A DNA stretch of 64,000 bases, taken from positions 1-64,000 of the forward strand of contig NZ_CP102667.1 in assembly GCF_026427355.1 (NCBI RefSeq), in the 5' to 3' direction. Under the pieces are notes generated by a model. The model was not told the origin of the DNA. It did no database searches and was given only the letters and a program-made list of their open reading frames with translations. The translations under genes were made by a program, and so were the position numbers. Source of the stretch: Sphingobium sp. JS3065 (GTDB taxonomy: Bacteria > Pseudomonadota > Alphaproteobacteria > Sphingomonadales > Sphingomonadaceae). Below are positions 1 through 6,157 of the stretch, one piece after another. The first letter of the stretch is position 1. Every line of letters starts with the position of its first letter.

Positions 1-699
1 ATGGCCACTGATATTGAGCCGTCCCCCGCCTTCGCGCCGCAGATCGGCCGCGTTTATTTGCGCGTCAGCACCGATGCACAAGACTTACGCCGACAGGATG
101 CCATCGTAGCCGAGGCGAAGGCAGCGGGCTATTATGTCGCGGCAGTCTATCGGGAGAAGGCATCGGGTGCCCGTGCCGACCGCCCCGAGTTGCTGCGTAT
201 GATTGCCGATCTTCAACCCGGTGAAGTGGTGATTGCCGAGAAGATTGACCGGATTAGTCGTCTTCCCTTGGCCGAGGCCGAGCAGCTGGTTGAGACAATT
301 CGTGCGCGAGGCGCGCGACTTGCCATTCCCGGCGTCGTGGACCTGTCCGACCTCGCGGCCGACGCCGAGGGCATCGCCCGCATCGTGCTCGAATCTGTTC
401 AGGCGATGCTCTTGAAGATCGCCCTGCAGATGGCTCACGACGATTACACCGATCGCCGCGAGCGACAGCGCCAAGGTATCGCCTTGGCAAAGGCCGCAGG
501 GCGCAGCGGAGGGCGCAAAGGCGATCGGGCAACGCACGCCCGCATTGTGGCATTGCGCGAAGCGGGCAAGAGCATTGCCAAAACGGCAGAGCTGGCCGAT
601 TGCGACCGCAGCACCGTCAAGCGGGTGTGGGCGGCCCATCGTGCCGCCCAGGTGCAAGAACCCAGCCCTCAGCGAAATCATCGTGAGCGGAACCGCTGA
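1..699 (+). CDS. Serine recombinase (resolvase/invertase family)
   Basis: The 232-residue protein has the N-terminal catalytic domain of small serine recombinases, with the motif Tyr-Leu-Arg-Val-Ser-Thr placing the nucleophile at about Ser23. A C-terminal region (about 165-215) looks like a Hin-type helix-turn-helix. Proteins of this class cut and rejoin DNA at res or inversion sites. It sits beside plasmid maintenance genes rather than a transposase, so a role in multimer resolution is plausible but inferred. The reading frame is open from the first base of the window, so the true start could lie upstream. Its stop is followed by a 393-bp gap with two palindromes that could contain its target site. 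Confidence 0.8.
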   Translation: MATDIEPSPAFAPQIGRVYLRVSTDAQDLRRQDAIVAEAKAAGYYVAAVYREKASGARADRPELLRMIADLQPGEVVIAEKIDRISRLPLAEAEQLVETIRARGARLAIPGVVDLSDLAADAEGIARIVLESVQAMLLKIALQMAHDDYTDRRERQRQGIALAKAAGRSGGRKGDRATHARIVALREAGKSIAKTAELADCDRSTVKRVWAAHRAAQVQEPSPQRNHRERNR

Positions 700-722
700 T
701 TGCCCTTTCTGTTCGGCTTCAA

Positions 723-744
723 GCCGGTGGCAGCTGCCACCGGC
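723..744. repeat. Plasmid palindrome, copy 1 (22 bp perfect)
   Basis: The core GGTGGCAGCTGCCACC at 726-741 is extended by three further paired bases on each side, giving a perfect 22-bp palindrome centred between 733 and 734. It is intergenic, 23 bp after the recombinase stop. Related copies are at 862, 3681, 3985, 5975, 49461 and 62244. Confidence 0.9.
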
Positions 745-861
745 AGTCCCCTGCCCGCGTCAACGGACTGCCAGCTACGGAAAGAGCGGCGGAGCCGCGA
801 CAGGGTTTTCCAATCCCCGCCGTGCCGATCGAGCGCAGCGACCTATGGGTGCCAATGGCCA

Positions 862-875
862 GTGGCAGCTGCCAC
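862..875. repeat. Plasmid palindrome, copy 2 (14 bp core)
   Basis: GTGGCAGCTGCCAC is a perfect 14-bp palindrome, the shortest of the seven copies. It lies 139 bp from copy 1 in the same intergenic stretch upstream of ssb. Confidence 0.85.
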
Positions 876-1092
876 CGCCGCCAGTCCAAATTGCTGCATC
901 TACTCGGGCCGTTTCCTTTGGGCGTTGCTGTCTGACGGATACGAACTCCACATCGCCACTAATGCGGGCAAGCAGAAAACCGGCCTTCGGCCTTGGGTTT
1001 CCGCAAGCGGACCCTCCCATTTTCAGCTTGCCCGCGTAGCTCAGCTCCGCCGCAAAAAATCCGTCAGCAACGCTTATCCAAAGGAGACTACC

Positions 1093-1407
1093 ATGCAGAA
1101 CATCGCTGAATTTCGGATCATCGGCCGCGTTGGCAGTGTCGATACGACCGATAAAGTCACCCATGTTTCCGTCGCCGCGAACTACAACCGCAAGGATGGC
1201 GATGAATGGAAGACCGATACGCACTGGAACCGCGTGACGTTCTTCCGCCAGCTGGCAGAGCGCGCCGCTGACTTGGGCAAGGGCGACCTGGTTCACATCA
1301 CCGGACGGGTCCGCCAGAACAGCTACGAGAGCAATGGCGAAACCCGCTACTCGGTGGACCTGATCGCTGAGGGGCTGGGTATCTTGGTTCGGGGCGGGGC
1401 TGACTAA
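1093..1407 (+). CDS. ssb: Single-stranded DNA-binding protein
   Basis: The 104-residue protein has the OB-fold pattern of SSB: a start like MQNIAEFRIIGRVG, a central W-N-R-V-T-F-F strand around residues 48-54, and a G-x-x-V-x-I-T-G-R-V-R strand near 65-75. SSBs coat single-stranded DNA in replication and in the transferred strand after conjugation. The open frame extends back to 700, but the ATG at 1093 has a good AAGGAG seven bases upstream and starts exactly where the family does. It lacks the long acidic C-terminal tail of chromosomal SSB, which is common for plasmid versions. A clear terminator follows at 1431. Confidence 0.88.
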   Translation: MQNIAEFRIIGRVGSVDTTDKVTHVSVAANYNRKDGDEWKTDTHWNRVTFFRQLAERAADLGKGDLVHITGRVRQNSYESNGETRYSVDLIAEGLGILVRGGAD

Positions 1408-1430
1408 GCCCCCCCCCTTTCACCTAAAAC

Positions 1431-1456
1431 GGGCGGCCTGGTGGCCGCCCTTTTTT
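1431..1456 (+). terminator. Rho-independent terminator after ssb
   Basis: An 8-bp perfect GC stem, GGGCGGCC and GGCCGCCC, surrounds a TGGT loop and is followed by six T residues at 1451-1456. It lies 23 bases after the ssb stop. Confidence 0.9.
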
Positions 1457-1514
1457 GTGGACAATGCTTTTCACAGACCCTAACAAGAATAGGGTTTAAC
1501 TACGTGAGGCATGT

Positions 1515-1766
1515 GTGGCAGCCAAACTGTTCAATCGTGTAGCGAGCTTGCGCGTCGCTTCCGGACTTACGCAATCCGAGCTGGCAGCGAGGATTCAAGT
1601 CTCCCCTGAAACAGTCGCGGCCATCGAGAACGGCAGACAGGACGCCACTTTGCTGACGGCGCTACGTATGTCGCGTGCCCTGCGAACCGAGGTGCCGAAC
1701 ATCTTCAGGGAGCAGCCTTTCCCTAAGCTGATCGGCTCCGAGCGAGGCGAGAGCCGAACAGCTTAG
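1515..1766 (+). CDS. XRE-family helix-turn-helix regulator
   Basis: This 83-residue protein has an XRE/Cro-type helix-turn-helix at about residues 12-50 (SGLTQSELAARIQVSPETVA followed by IENGRQ). Such small regulators control plasmid or toxin-antitoxin genes. No in-frame ATG exists, so the start is taken as the GTG at 1515. It ends 9 bases before the next gene and probably forms an operon with the membrane protein, parA and parB. No partner toxin is visible. Confidence 0.7.
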   Translation: MAAKLFNRVASLRVASGLTQSELAARIQVSPETVAAIENGRQDATLLTALRMSRALRTEVPNIFREQPFPKLIGSERGESRTA

Positions 1767-1775
1767 GAGGCCGCT

Positions 1776-2123
1776 ATGCGCCGTGAGATTGCCAGCAAAC
1801 TTCGGCGCGCAGCCAGCGTGCTACGGACTGTCATGCTTTGGGCATCGCTTGCCCTGTGGCTTGCGATCGCGGCAACCGCGCTGATCGTCGTCCTTGCAGT
1901 CGGACTCGCGGCCTATTTCGCTTTTGGCTGGCTAGGAGTGGGAGCCGTCGCCGTCTTCGTGCTGATCGTTTTCTTCGGCAAAGACCCACCAACCGAACAG
2001 ACCGGCCCGCGCCGCAAGGGCAAGGGCCTCAACCTGAACGACGATCCGAACCCATGGTATATGCAGTCGCAGTATCGCTTCGGATCGGGAAACAGCGCCG
2101 CTCATAACCGCTGGCACAAGTAG
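1776..2123 (+). CDS. Small inner-membrane protein of unknown function
   Basis: I do not recognise a family. The 115 residues hold a basic N-terminus, two predicted membrane segments at about 20-42 and 45-66 that are rich in Ala, Val and Leu, and a hydrophilic C-terminal tail ending in His-Lys. The ATG at 1776 has AGGAGG at 1766-1771, overlapping the stop of the upstream regulator. Its place directly ahead of parA suggests translational coupling in the maintenance operon, but gives no function. Confidence 0.6.
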   Translation: MRREIASKLRRAASVLRTVMLWASLALWLAIAATALIVVLAVGLAAYFAFGWLGVGAVAVFVLIVFFGKDPPTEQTGPRRKGKGLNLNDDPNPWYMQSQYRFGSGNSAAHNRWHK

Positions 2124-2153
2124 CCCGTGGCGCAGCCATTGAAGGGATTCTCA

Positions 2154-2912
2154 ATGCGAACAATCGTAGTGACCAATGAGCGCGGCGGCATCGGCAAGAC
2201 CACGCTTACCTGTCATATTGCGTGGCATCTGGCCGAGCAGGGCAAGCGTGTCGTGGTCCTGGACCTGGACAAGCAATGCCACAGTGCCGGGATGCTGAAA
2301 GCCGAGTTCGAGCAGATCGGCCCGGTTCAGTCGATTCTTGACTTCGACCCGAACGAAGAACCTCCGGCGCTGGCCTGTTTCAAGAACACACGGCAGATCG
2401 TCGAGTTGACGACTGACAGCCCGCAGCAAGGCCAGCACATCGGCGCTTATGTCCGCGCCATTCGTGCCGGCCTTGCCAAGCACTACGACTACTGCGTGAT
2501 CGACACTGCGCCCGCGTGGGATGGCCGGAACCTCATGGCGCTGATTGCGTCCGATTATGTCGCGGTCCCACTGGACCCCGACAAAACCGCGCGTCAGTCG
2601 CTCAACGAAATCTCGCAAAGCATCAGCCTTGCAAACAAGGTGCGCGGGGAGGGTAACGCGACCCGGTTCGGGATCGTGTTCAACCGCGTTCAGACAACGA
2701 GCGAAGTTTCAAAAATGCTGATGGACCGCATTGGGCAGGCGCTTCCTGCCAATGTGGTGCCGCACACCATTCCGCACCGCGAGCACATGCGCGAGGCGGC
2801 TTTACTCGAAATTCCCGTTTGGCGCTTGGCAAAGGACACGCGGCGTAGCGCGCCGATCGTGCGCGAAGTCGTCTCCTACATTGTCGATCAAGCTGAGAGG
2901 GAAGCCGCATGA
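2154..2912 (+). CDS. parA: ParA-family partition ATPase
   Basis: The protein has the ParA/MinD P-loop (residues 8-17, NERGGIGKTT), a Walker A' region with VVLDLD near 42, and a CVIDTAP Walker B segment near 120. ParA ATPases move plasmid copies on the nucleoid with a partner ParB. The frame is open from a GTG at 2127, but the ATG at 2154 has GAAGGGA upstream and brings the start right up to the P-loop as usual for short ParA proteins. The signature Lys of the deviant Walker A (K-G-G-x-G-K-T) is Arg10 here, an unusual change. The ATG of parB overlaps its stop, so the two are coupled. Confidence 0.88.
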   Translation: MRTIVVTNERGGIGKTTLTCHIAWHLAEQGKRVVVLDLDKQCHSAGMLKAEFEQIGPVQSILDFDPNEEPPALACFKNTRQIVELTTDSPQQGQHIGAYVRAIRAGLAKHYDYCVIDTAPAWDGRNLMALIASDYVAVPLDPDKTARQSLNEISQSISLANKVRGEGNATRFGIVFNRVQTTSEVSKMLMDRIGQALPANVVPHTIPHREHMREAALLEIPVWRLAKDTRRSAPIVREVVSYIVDQAEREAA

Positions 2913-3934
2913 GCAAGGCAGCTGTCAAACCGGCGAAGAAGAGCTTTGCCGACTTCGATATGGACGCGATGGACTTTTCGGCCGTCCCCGCGAATACCGA
3001 GTTCAAGGCAGCTGGACGGTTTCAGCGCCTTCCGCTCGATGACATTGATCCAGACCCCACGCAGGTTCGCCGGGAGTTCGACCAGGCCGAGATTGATGCA
3101 CTGGCCGCAACCATCAAGGACCGCGGCTTGCTGCAACCCATCGTTGTCGCGCCAACATCGAACGGTCGCTACATCATCCGCTACGGAGAGCGGCGCTATC
3201 GCGCGTGCCGCCAGCTTGGTTTCGACCAGATCGACACCGTTCTGGATCAGGCGGACGCCGAGCGCGATATTGGCCTCGACCAGTTTCTTGAGAACGAGCA
3301 ACGCCAAGCCCTAAGTCTGGCTGAGCGCGTCAGTTTCATCGCGAGCCGCGTCAGTGACACGCTCTCGACAAAGGATCTAGCCGCGCGCATCGCCAAGCCG
3401 CATTCGGAAGTGAAGCGGCTCTACTCGCTGCGCACCTTGCCCGAGGACATTCTTGCCGCGTTGAAGAATTGTTCTCCGCGTGCCGCCGTCGCGATCAAAC
3501 ACGCGATCGAGCTGGACGAGCAGGCCACGCGCAATTTCGTGGCAGCAAACGAAAATCCGACAGCCGCCGCCTGTGAGCAGTTTCTTGCTACGCTCCAAGG
3601 CAGCCCCGAGGAAGAGACCGCGCAGGCCGGTGCCGCTAAAGCGATCGACGATCCAGCGTCGCCCCAAGAATCGCGCGCCTTGGTGGCAGCTGCTACCAGT
3701 GCGACGGACGATCGTCGGGAGCGGCCTGAACTGGACGCTCACGACGACGAGCGGGAAGGGGACGGGGCCGTGCTTGCCGATCCTTCCGATCACAAGCCGC
3801 GCGCCCCCCGTCAGCCGAAAGAGGCTACCGACGCACCGGCTATCATCATTCAGGGCCGTCGCGGGATTGTTCTAAGTGGCCAGGTCACGGTTCGGTTCGA
3901 CGGCGAGGCCGCGCCCCAAACCTTCGACTTCTGA
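2909..3934 (+). CDS. parB: ParB/KorB-like partition and regulatory protein
   Basis: The 341 residues include a ParB N-terminal nuclease-like domain at about 40-130 (LPLDDIDPDPTQ, then GERRYRACRQLG), a helix-turn-helix region at about 145-185 (SLAERVSFI to KPHSEVKRLYSL) and a long acidic linker. A short C-terminal strand-rich segment at about 310-341 recalls the small dimerisation domain of KorB. Proteins of this kind bind palindromic sites for partition and, in KorB, for repression across the plasmid. The gene overlaps parA by four bases. A near-perfect copy of the plasmid palindrome lies inside the linker-coding part (3681-3698). Confidence 0.85.
   Translation: MSKAAVKPAKKSFADFDMDAMDFSAVPANTEFKAAGRFQRLPLDDIDPDPTQVRREFDQAEIDALAATIKDRGLLQPIVVAPTSNGRYIIRYGERRYRACRQLGFDQIDTVLDQADAERDIGLDQFLENEQRQALSLAERVSFIASRVSDTLSTKDLAARIAKPHSEVKRLYSLRTLPEDILAALKNCSPRAAVAIKHAIELDEQATRNFVAANENPTAAACEQFLATLQGSPEEETAQAGAAKAIDDPASPQESRALVAAATSATDDRRERPELDAHDDEREGDGAVLADPSDHKPRAPRQPKEATDAPAIIIQGRRGIVLSGQVTVRFDGEAAPQTFDF
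3681..3698. repeat. Plasmid palindrome, copy 3, inside parB
   Basis: TGGTGGCAGCTGCTACCA forms an 18-bp palindrome with a single mismatched pair (3685/3694). It lies in the linker-coding part of parB and encodes Val-Ala-Ala-Ala-Thr, as does the copy inside virB10. Confidence 0.8.
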
Positions 3935-3984
3935 TAGCTTTTACCGTCCACGTTCTCTCAGCATCGAGGCGACGTGGAATTTAG

Positions 3985-4006
3985 AGCGGTGGCAGTTGCC
4001 ACCGCT
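3985..4006. repeat. Plasmid palindrome, copy 4, possible parB terminator
   Basis: Ten-base arms AGCGGTGGCA and TGCCACCGCT flank a GT centre, so only the central pair is mismatched. TTTTTG follows at 4007, so this copy could also end transcription of the parAB operon, 51 bases after the parB stop. It lies on the upstream side of the mob genes, while copy 5 (5975) lies downstream of the mob genes and the small gene that follows them. Confidence 0.85.
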
Positions 4007-4014
4007 TTTTGTTT

Positions 4015-4124
4015 GTGGGGTAGGTATCTACTGTATGGCAGGATAAGCCTTGCGGCGGCTAATGTTAACCGATACGCTCAATCCTATCGGATCGCGCTTC
4101 ACGGTTGGGAGATACCTACCCCAC
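4015..4124. other. Inverted repeat upstream of mob genes, candidate oriT region
   Basis: GTGGGGTAGGTATCT at 4015-4029 is repeated exactly in inverted orientation at 4110-4124, with 80 bp between the arms. The second arm ends immediately before the ATG of the MobC-like gene. Origins of transfer commonly lie next to relaxosome genes and carry inverted repeats bound by relaxase and accessory protein, so this is a candidate oriT or an operator for the mob operon. I cannot point to a nic site. Confidence 0.5.
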
Positions 4125-4676
4125 ATGGAAAAGACGCTGGGCTTCAAGATCGAGGCAACCAAGCTCGCAAAGATTGACGCGCTTGCGCAGACGAGGGGAG
4201 GGCGCGGCCCCTTCATGCGTCAACTGGTTGACGCCGTGCTCCGGCAGTCCGGGGCGGCCAGCGAGGCCGCACCTCTTGTTGACCGCGAGGCCGCTGGCGA
4301 GCATCGCCTTTATCTTCGGCCGACCGAAACCGAACTGGCCGTGATCCGCCATCGCGCAAAAGAGCGCCGCATGACCCCGGCGACCTGGGCCATGGCTCTT
4401 GTGCGGCGACACATCGGCATTGCCGCGCCTGTCGATCGCGAATTGCGCGAAGAGCTGTTGAATTGCCGTCAGGCGTTGCAGCGCATTGGGCGCAACGTGA
4501 ATCAGATCGCCCGAGCCGCTAACAAGATGGCGCTGGCGGACAATGCAGCGGAGATCGCCGGCGAGCTGCAAAAGGTCAACGACCTGCGCGCGGCGATCGG
4601 CGCGGCCGTCGAAGGTATCGGCGCCGCTACGAAAGCTGACCTGTCCTATTGGGAGGTTTCCAGTGAGCGACTTTGA
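4125..4676 (+). CDS. MobC-like relaxosome accessory protein
   Basis: The 183-residue protein begins with a short domain resembling ribbon-helix-helix plasmid proteins (LGFKIEATKLAKIDAL). Its C-terminal half carries the pattern typical of MobC (L-x-x-I-G-x-N-V-N-Q-I-A-R at about 120-135). MobC proteins help the relaxase open DNA at oriT. The frame is open from 4050, but the ATG at 4125 directly follows the 15-bp inverted repeat and gives a family-like N-terminus. Its end overlaps the relaxase start by 14 bases, so the two are translated together. Confidence 0.75.
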   Translation: MEKTLGFKIEATKLAKIDALAQTRGGRGPFMRQLVDAVLRQSGAASEAAPLVDREAAGEHRLYLRPTETELAVIRHRAKERRMTPATWAMALVRRHIGIAAPVDRELREELLNCRQALQRIGRNVNQIARAANKMALADNAAEIAGELQKVNDLRAAIGAAVEGIGAATKADLSYWEVSSERL

Positions 4677-5706
4677 TAGCAGCTTTGAGGCGGGACAGCT
4701 TGCCGCGCTGTTCAAACCAAAGCTGACCAGCGACCCGAACAGGCGCGGGGCCGATATGTTGCTGCGCTCGCTGAGTTCGAGGCGGGCAGGCCAGGGCGGG
4801 AGCACGCGGGCGCGGCTTGCTCGCGTTGTCAGCCGTGCCCCGGAGGTCATGGTCAAGGTTACGGGCAGGCCGAAGGGCAAGAACCACGCGGCTGCGCATT
4901 TCGACTATATCGGCCGGAAAGGCGATGTGCCGCTTGAAACGCGTGATGGCGACATACTGACTGACAAGGAAGCTCGGGCGGAGCTGGCGCGCGATTGGGG
5001 CGATCCTGTCTATTGGCGTGACAATTCTACCGTAGCCGCCGTGAGCATGGTTTTTTCGATGCCGGCAGGGACAGACCCCGACAAGGTTCTTTCAGCGGTG
5101 CGCGAGGTCGCGCGCAGCGAGATCGGGCATGAGTGGGATTACGTCCTGGCGCTGCATACGGACACACCGCGGCCCCACGTGCATGTGACGGTTGCCGCGC
5201 GCGGCGACACAGGGCAACGCTTCAACCCGCGACCTCAAACGCTGCATCATTACCGGGAGCGCTTTGCAGAGGAATTGCGGGCGAGGGGGGTTACTGCCGA
5301 GGCAACGCCTCGCGCAGCGCGTGGTGTCGGCCGAGCCGGTCAGAGCATGGCCCTGAATCGGATGAGGCAGCGCTACATGGCCGGCACCGCACCTGCGCCG
5401 TTTGCCAATCAGAAGATCACTGCGGCCGCGCGAGACCAGCTGGCGGGGCGGTCAACCGCTCCGGATTTCGTGGTGCGCGGGCGGCAGGCATGGAATGAGA
5501 CGCAACACCGCTATCTAGCTGCCGCCAAGCGGCTTGAGACAAGCAGCGATCCAGCTGACCGCCAGCTTGCCGACCAGGTGCGGCAATTTGTGGGGGCAGG
5601 GCGAACGCCTACAATTCATGAGCGATCGGTAGCCGCGATGGAGCGGAAGCGGCAGAGCGAACGATCTAGGAACCGCGATCGTTCGCGGGAAGGGCCAGGA
5701 CGATAG
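4663..5706 (+). CDS. Mobilisation relaxase (MobA/VirD2 type)
   Basis: The 347-residue protein has the relaxase histidine motif at about residues 165-174 (H-T-D-T-P-R-P-H-V-H) and an upstream Tyr82 in FDYIGRKG that could be the nicking tyrosine or lie near it. Relaxases nick oriT, stay bound to the 5' end and pilot the strand to the coupling protein. GTG at 4663 is chosen because GGGAGG lies seven bases before it and it overlaps the MobC-like stop. The protein is short, with only a basic tail after the catalytic domain and no primase or helicase part. The T4SS genes at 44.7-58 kb could export it. Confidence 0.82.
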   Translation: MSDFDSSFEAGQLAALFKPKLTSDPNRRGADMLLRSLSSRRAGQGGSTRARLARVVSRAPEVMVKVTGRPKGKNHAAAHFDYIGRKGDVPLETRDGDILTDKEARAELARDWGDPVYWRDNSTVAAVSMVFSMPAGTDPDKVLSAVREVARSEIGHEWDYVLALHTDTPRPHVHVTVAARGDTGQRFNPRPQTLHHYRERFAEELRARGVTAEATPRAARGVGRAGQSMALNRMRQRYMAGTAPAPFANQKITAAARDQLAGRSTAPDFVVRGRQAWNETQHRYLAAAKRLETSSDPADRQLADQVRQFVGAGRTPTIHERSVAAMERKRQSERSRNRDRSREGPGR

Positions 5707-5937
5707 TTATTGGCCGTGCTTGGTCCAACCAACGCTGTTTGCACGTTCCAAAGCGACCAATGCGTCTGATACCGCCTTCTGTGCGACTAGAAGATAACCT
5801 TCGGCAATGCTGGGCCATGTTAGCTCATCGAACGGATTTGTGACGTTGCCGTTGAAATAGTCGAGAGCTTCATGAGCGCGTGCAGCCGCCTCGATTACCT
5901 TGGCGGTATGTTTCTTTGCCCTGTCAGATTTCTTCAT
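5707..5937 (-). CDS. Hypothetical protein, 76 residues
   Basis: I do not recognise a family. The product is a small, Ala-rich, probably helical protein with a basic start and no membrane segment. Its stop abuts the relaxase stop, with no bases between the two stop codons, so the genes converge tightly. Such tight packing supports a real gene, but nothing shows its role. Confidence 0.5.
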   Translation of the reverse strand: MKKSDRAKKHTAKVIEAAARAHEALDYFNGNVTNPFDELTWPSIAEGYLLVAQKAVSDALVALERANSVGWTKHGQ

Positions 5938-5974
5938 CGTGCCTCATGAGGCCATAGCCCATCAAGAGATCGCA

Positions 5975-5996
5975 AGCGGTGGCAGCTGCCACCGCT
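5975..5996. repeat. Plasmid palindrome, copy 5 (22 bp perfect)
   Basis: Arms AGCGGTGGCAG and CTGCCACCGCT pair perfectly over 22 bp. It shares the AGCGGTGGCA arm with copy 4, so these two enclose the mob operon and the small convergent gene after it. It ends exactly one base before the stop codon (5997-5999, minus strand) of the gene interrupted by the large transposon. Confidence 0.9.
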
Positions 5997-6097
5997 CTAC
6001 CTTCCGTCAGTTTTGAGCCTGTCACGATCTACGGACAGCTGTGGTAGCATCGGATACTTTAAGGCTTCACGCTCCCGCGCCCGACCTTCATCTATCC
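5997..6097 (-). pseudogene. Orphaned 3' end of a membrane-protein gene split by the transposon
   Basis: If the 38-kb transposon and one TATCC copy are removed, the minus-strand frame of the membrane protein starting at 44654 runs straight into this segment. It continues for 31 more codons, beginning Asp-Glu-Gly-Arg and ending at a TAG at 5997-5999. The intact gene would therefore encode 149 residues. This tail has no start of its own and cannot be expressed as a protein now. Confidence 0.75.
6093..6097. repeat. Left target-site duplication TATCC
   Basis: TATCC lies immediately outside the left inverted repeat, and the same five bases in the same orientation lie immediately outside the right one at 44301-44305. 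Five-base duplications are the hallmark of Tn3-family transposition. Confidence 0.9.
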
Positions 6098-6145
6098 GGC
6101 GTCACCTCAAGGTTTGTTCGCCAGACAACGATTTCTCGGACATAA
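6098..6145. repeat. Left terminal inverted repeat of the large transposon
   Basis: This 48-bp end begins GGCGTCACCTCAAGGTTTGT and ends CGGACATAA. It matches the reverse complement of 44253-44300 at 41 of 48 bases. It does not start with the GGGG usual in many Tn3-family ends. The tnpA stop codon is 12 bases inside it. Confidence 0.88.
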
Positions 6146-6157
6146 GCGGAACATGGG

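Larger units (their letters stand above)
700..1092. other. Intergenic stretch with two palindromes
   Basis: I see no convincing gene in this 393-bp stretch between the recombinase and ssb. It contains two copies of the plasmid palindrome (723-744 and 862-875), each followed within about 10 bases by CAGTCC. A small GGCC-TTC-GGCC hairpin lies near 983. The ssb ribosome binding site AAGGAG is at 1081-1086. The stretch could hold a recombination site for the upstream recombinase or the ssb promoter, but no such site can be assigned by eye. Confidence 0.5.

Noticed and set aside
3985..4011. The palindrome as nothing more than a transcription terminator
   Set aside because: Only this copy has a T-run; two copies are inside coding sequence and others lack T-runs, so termination cannot explain the family.
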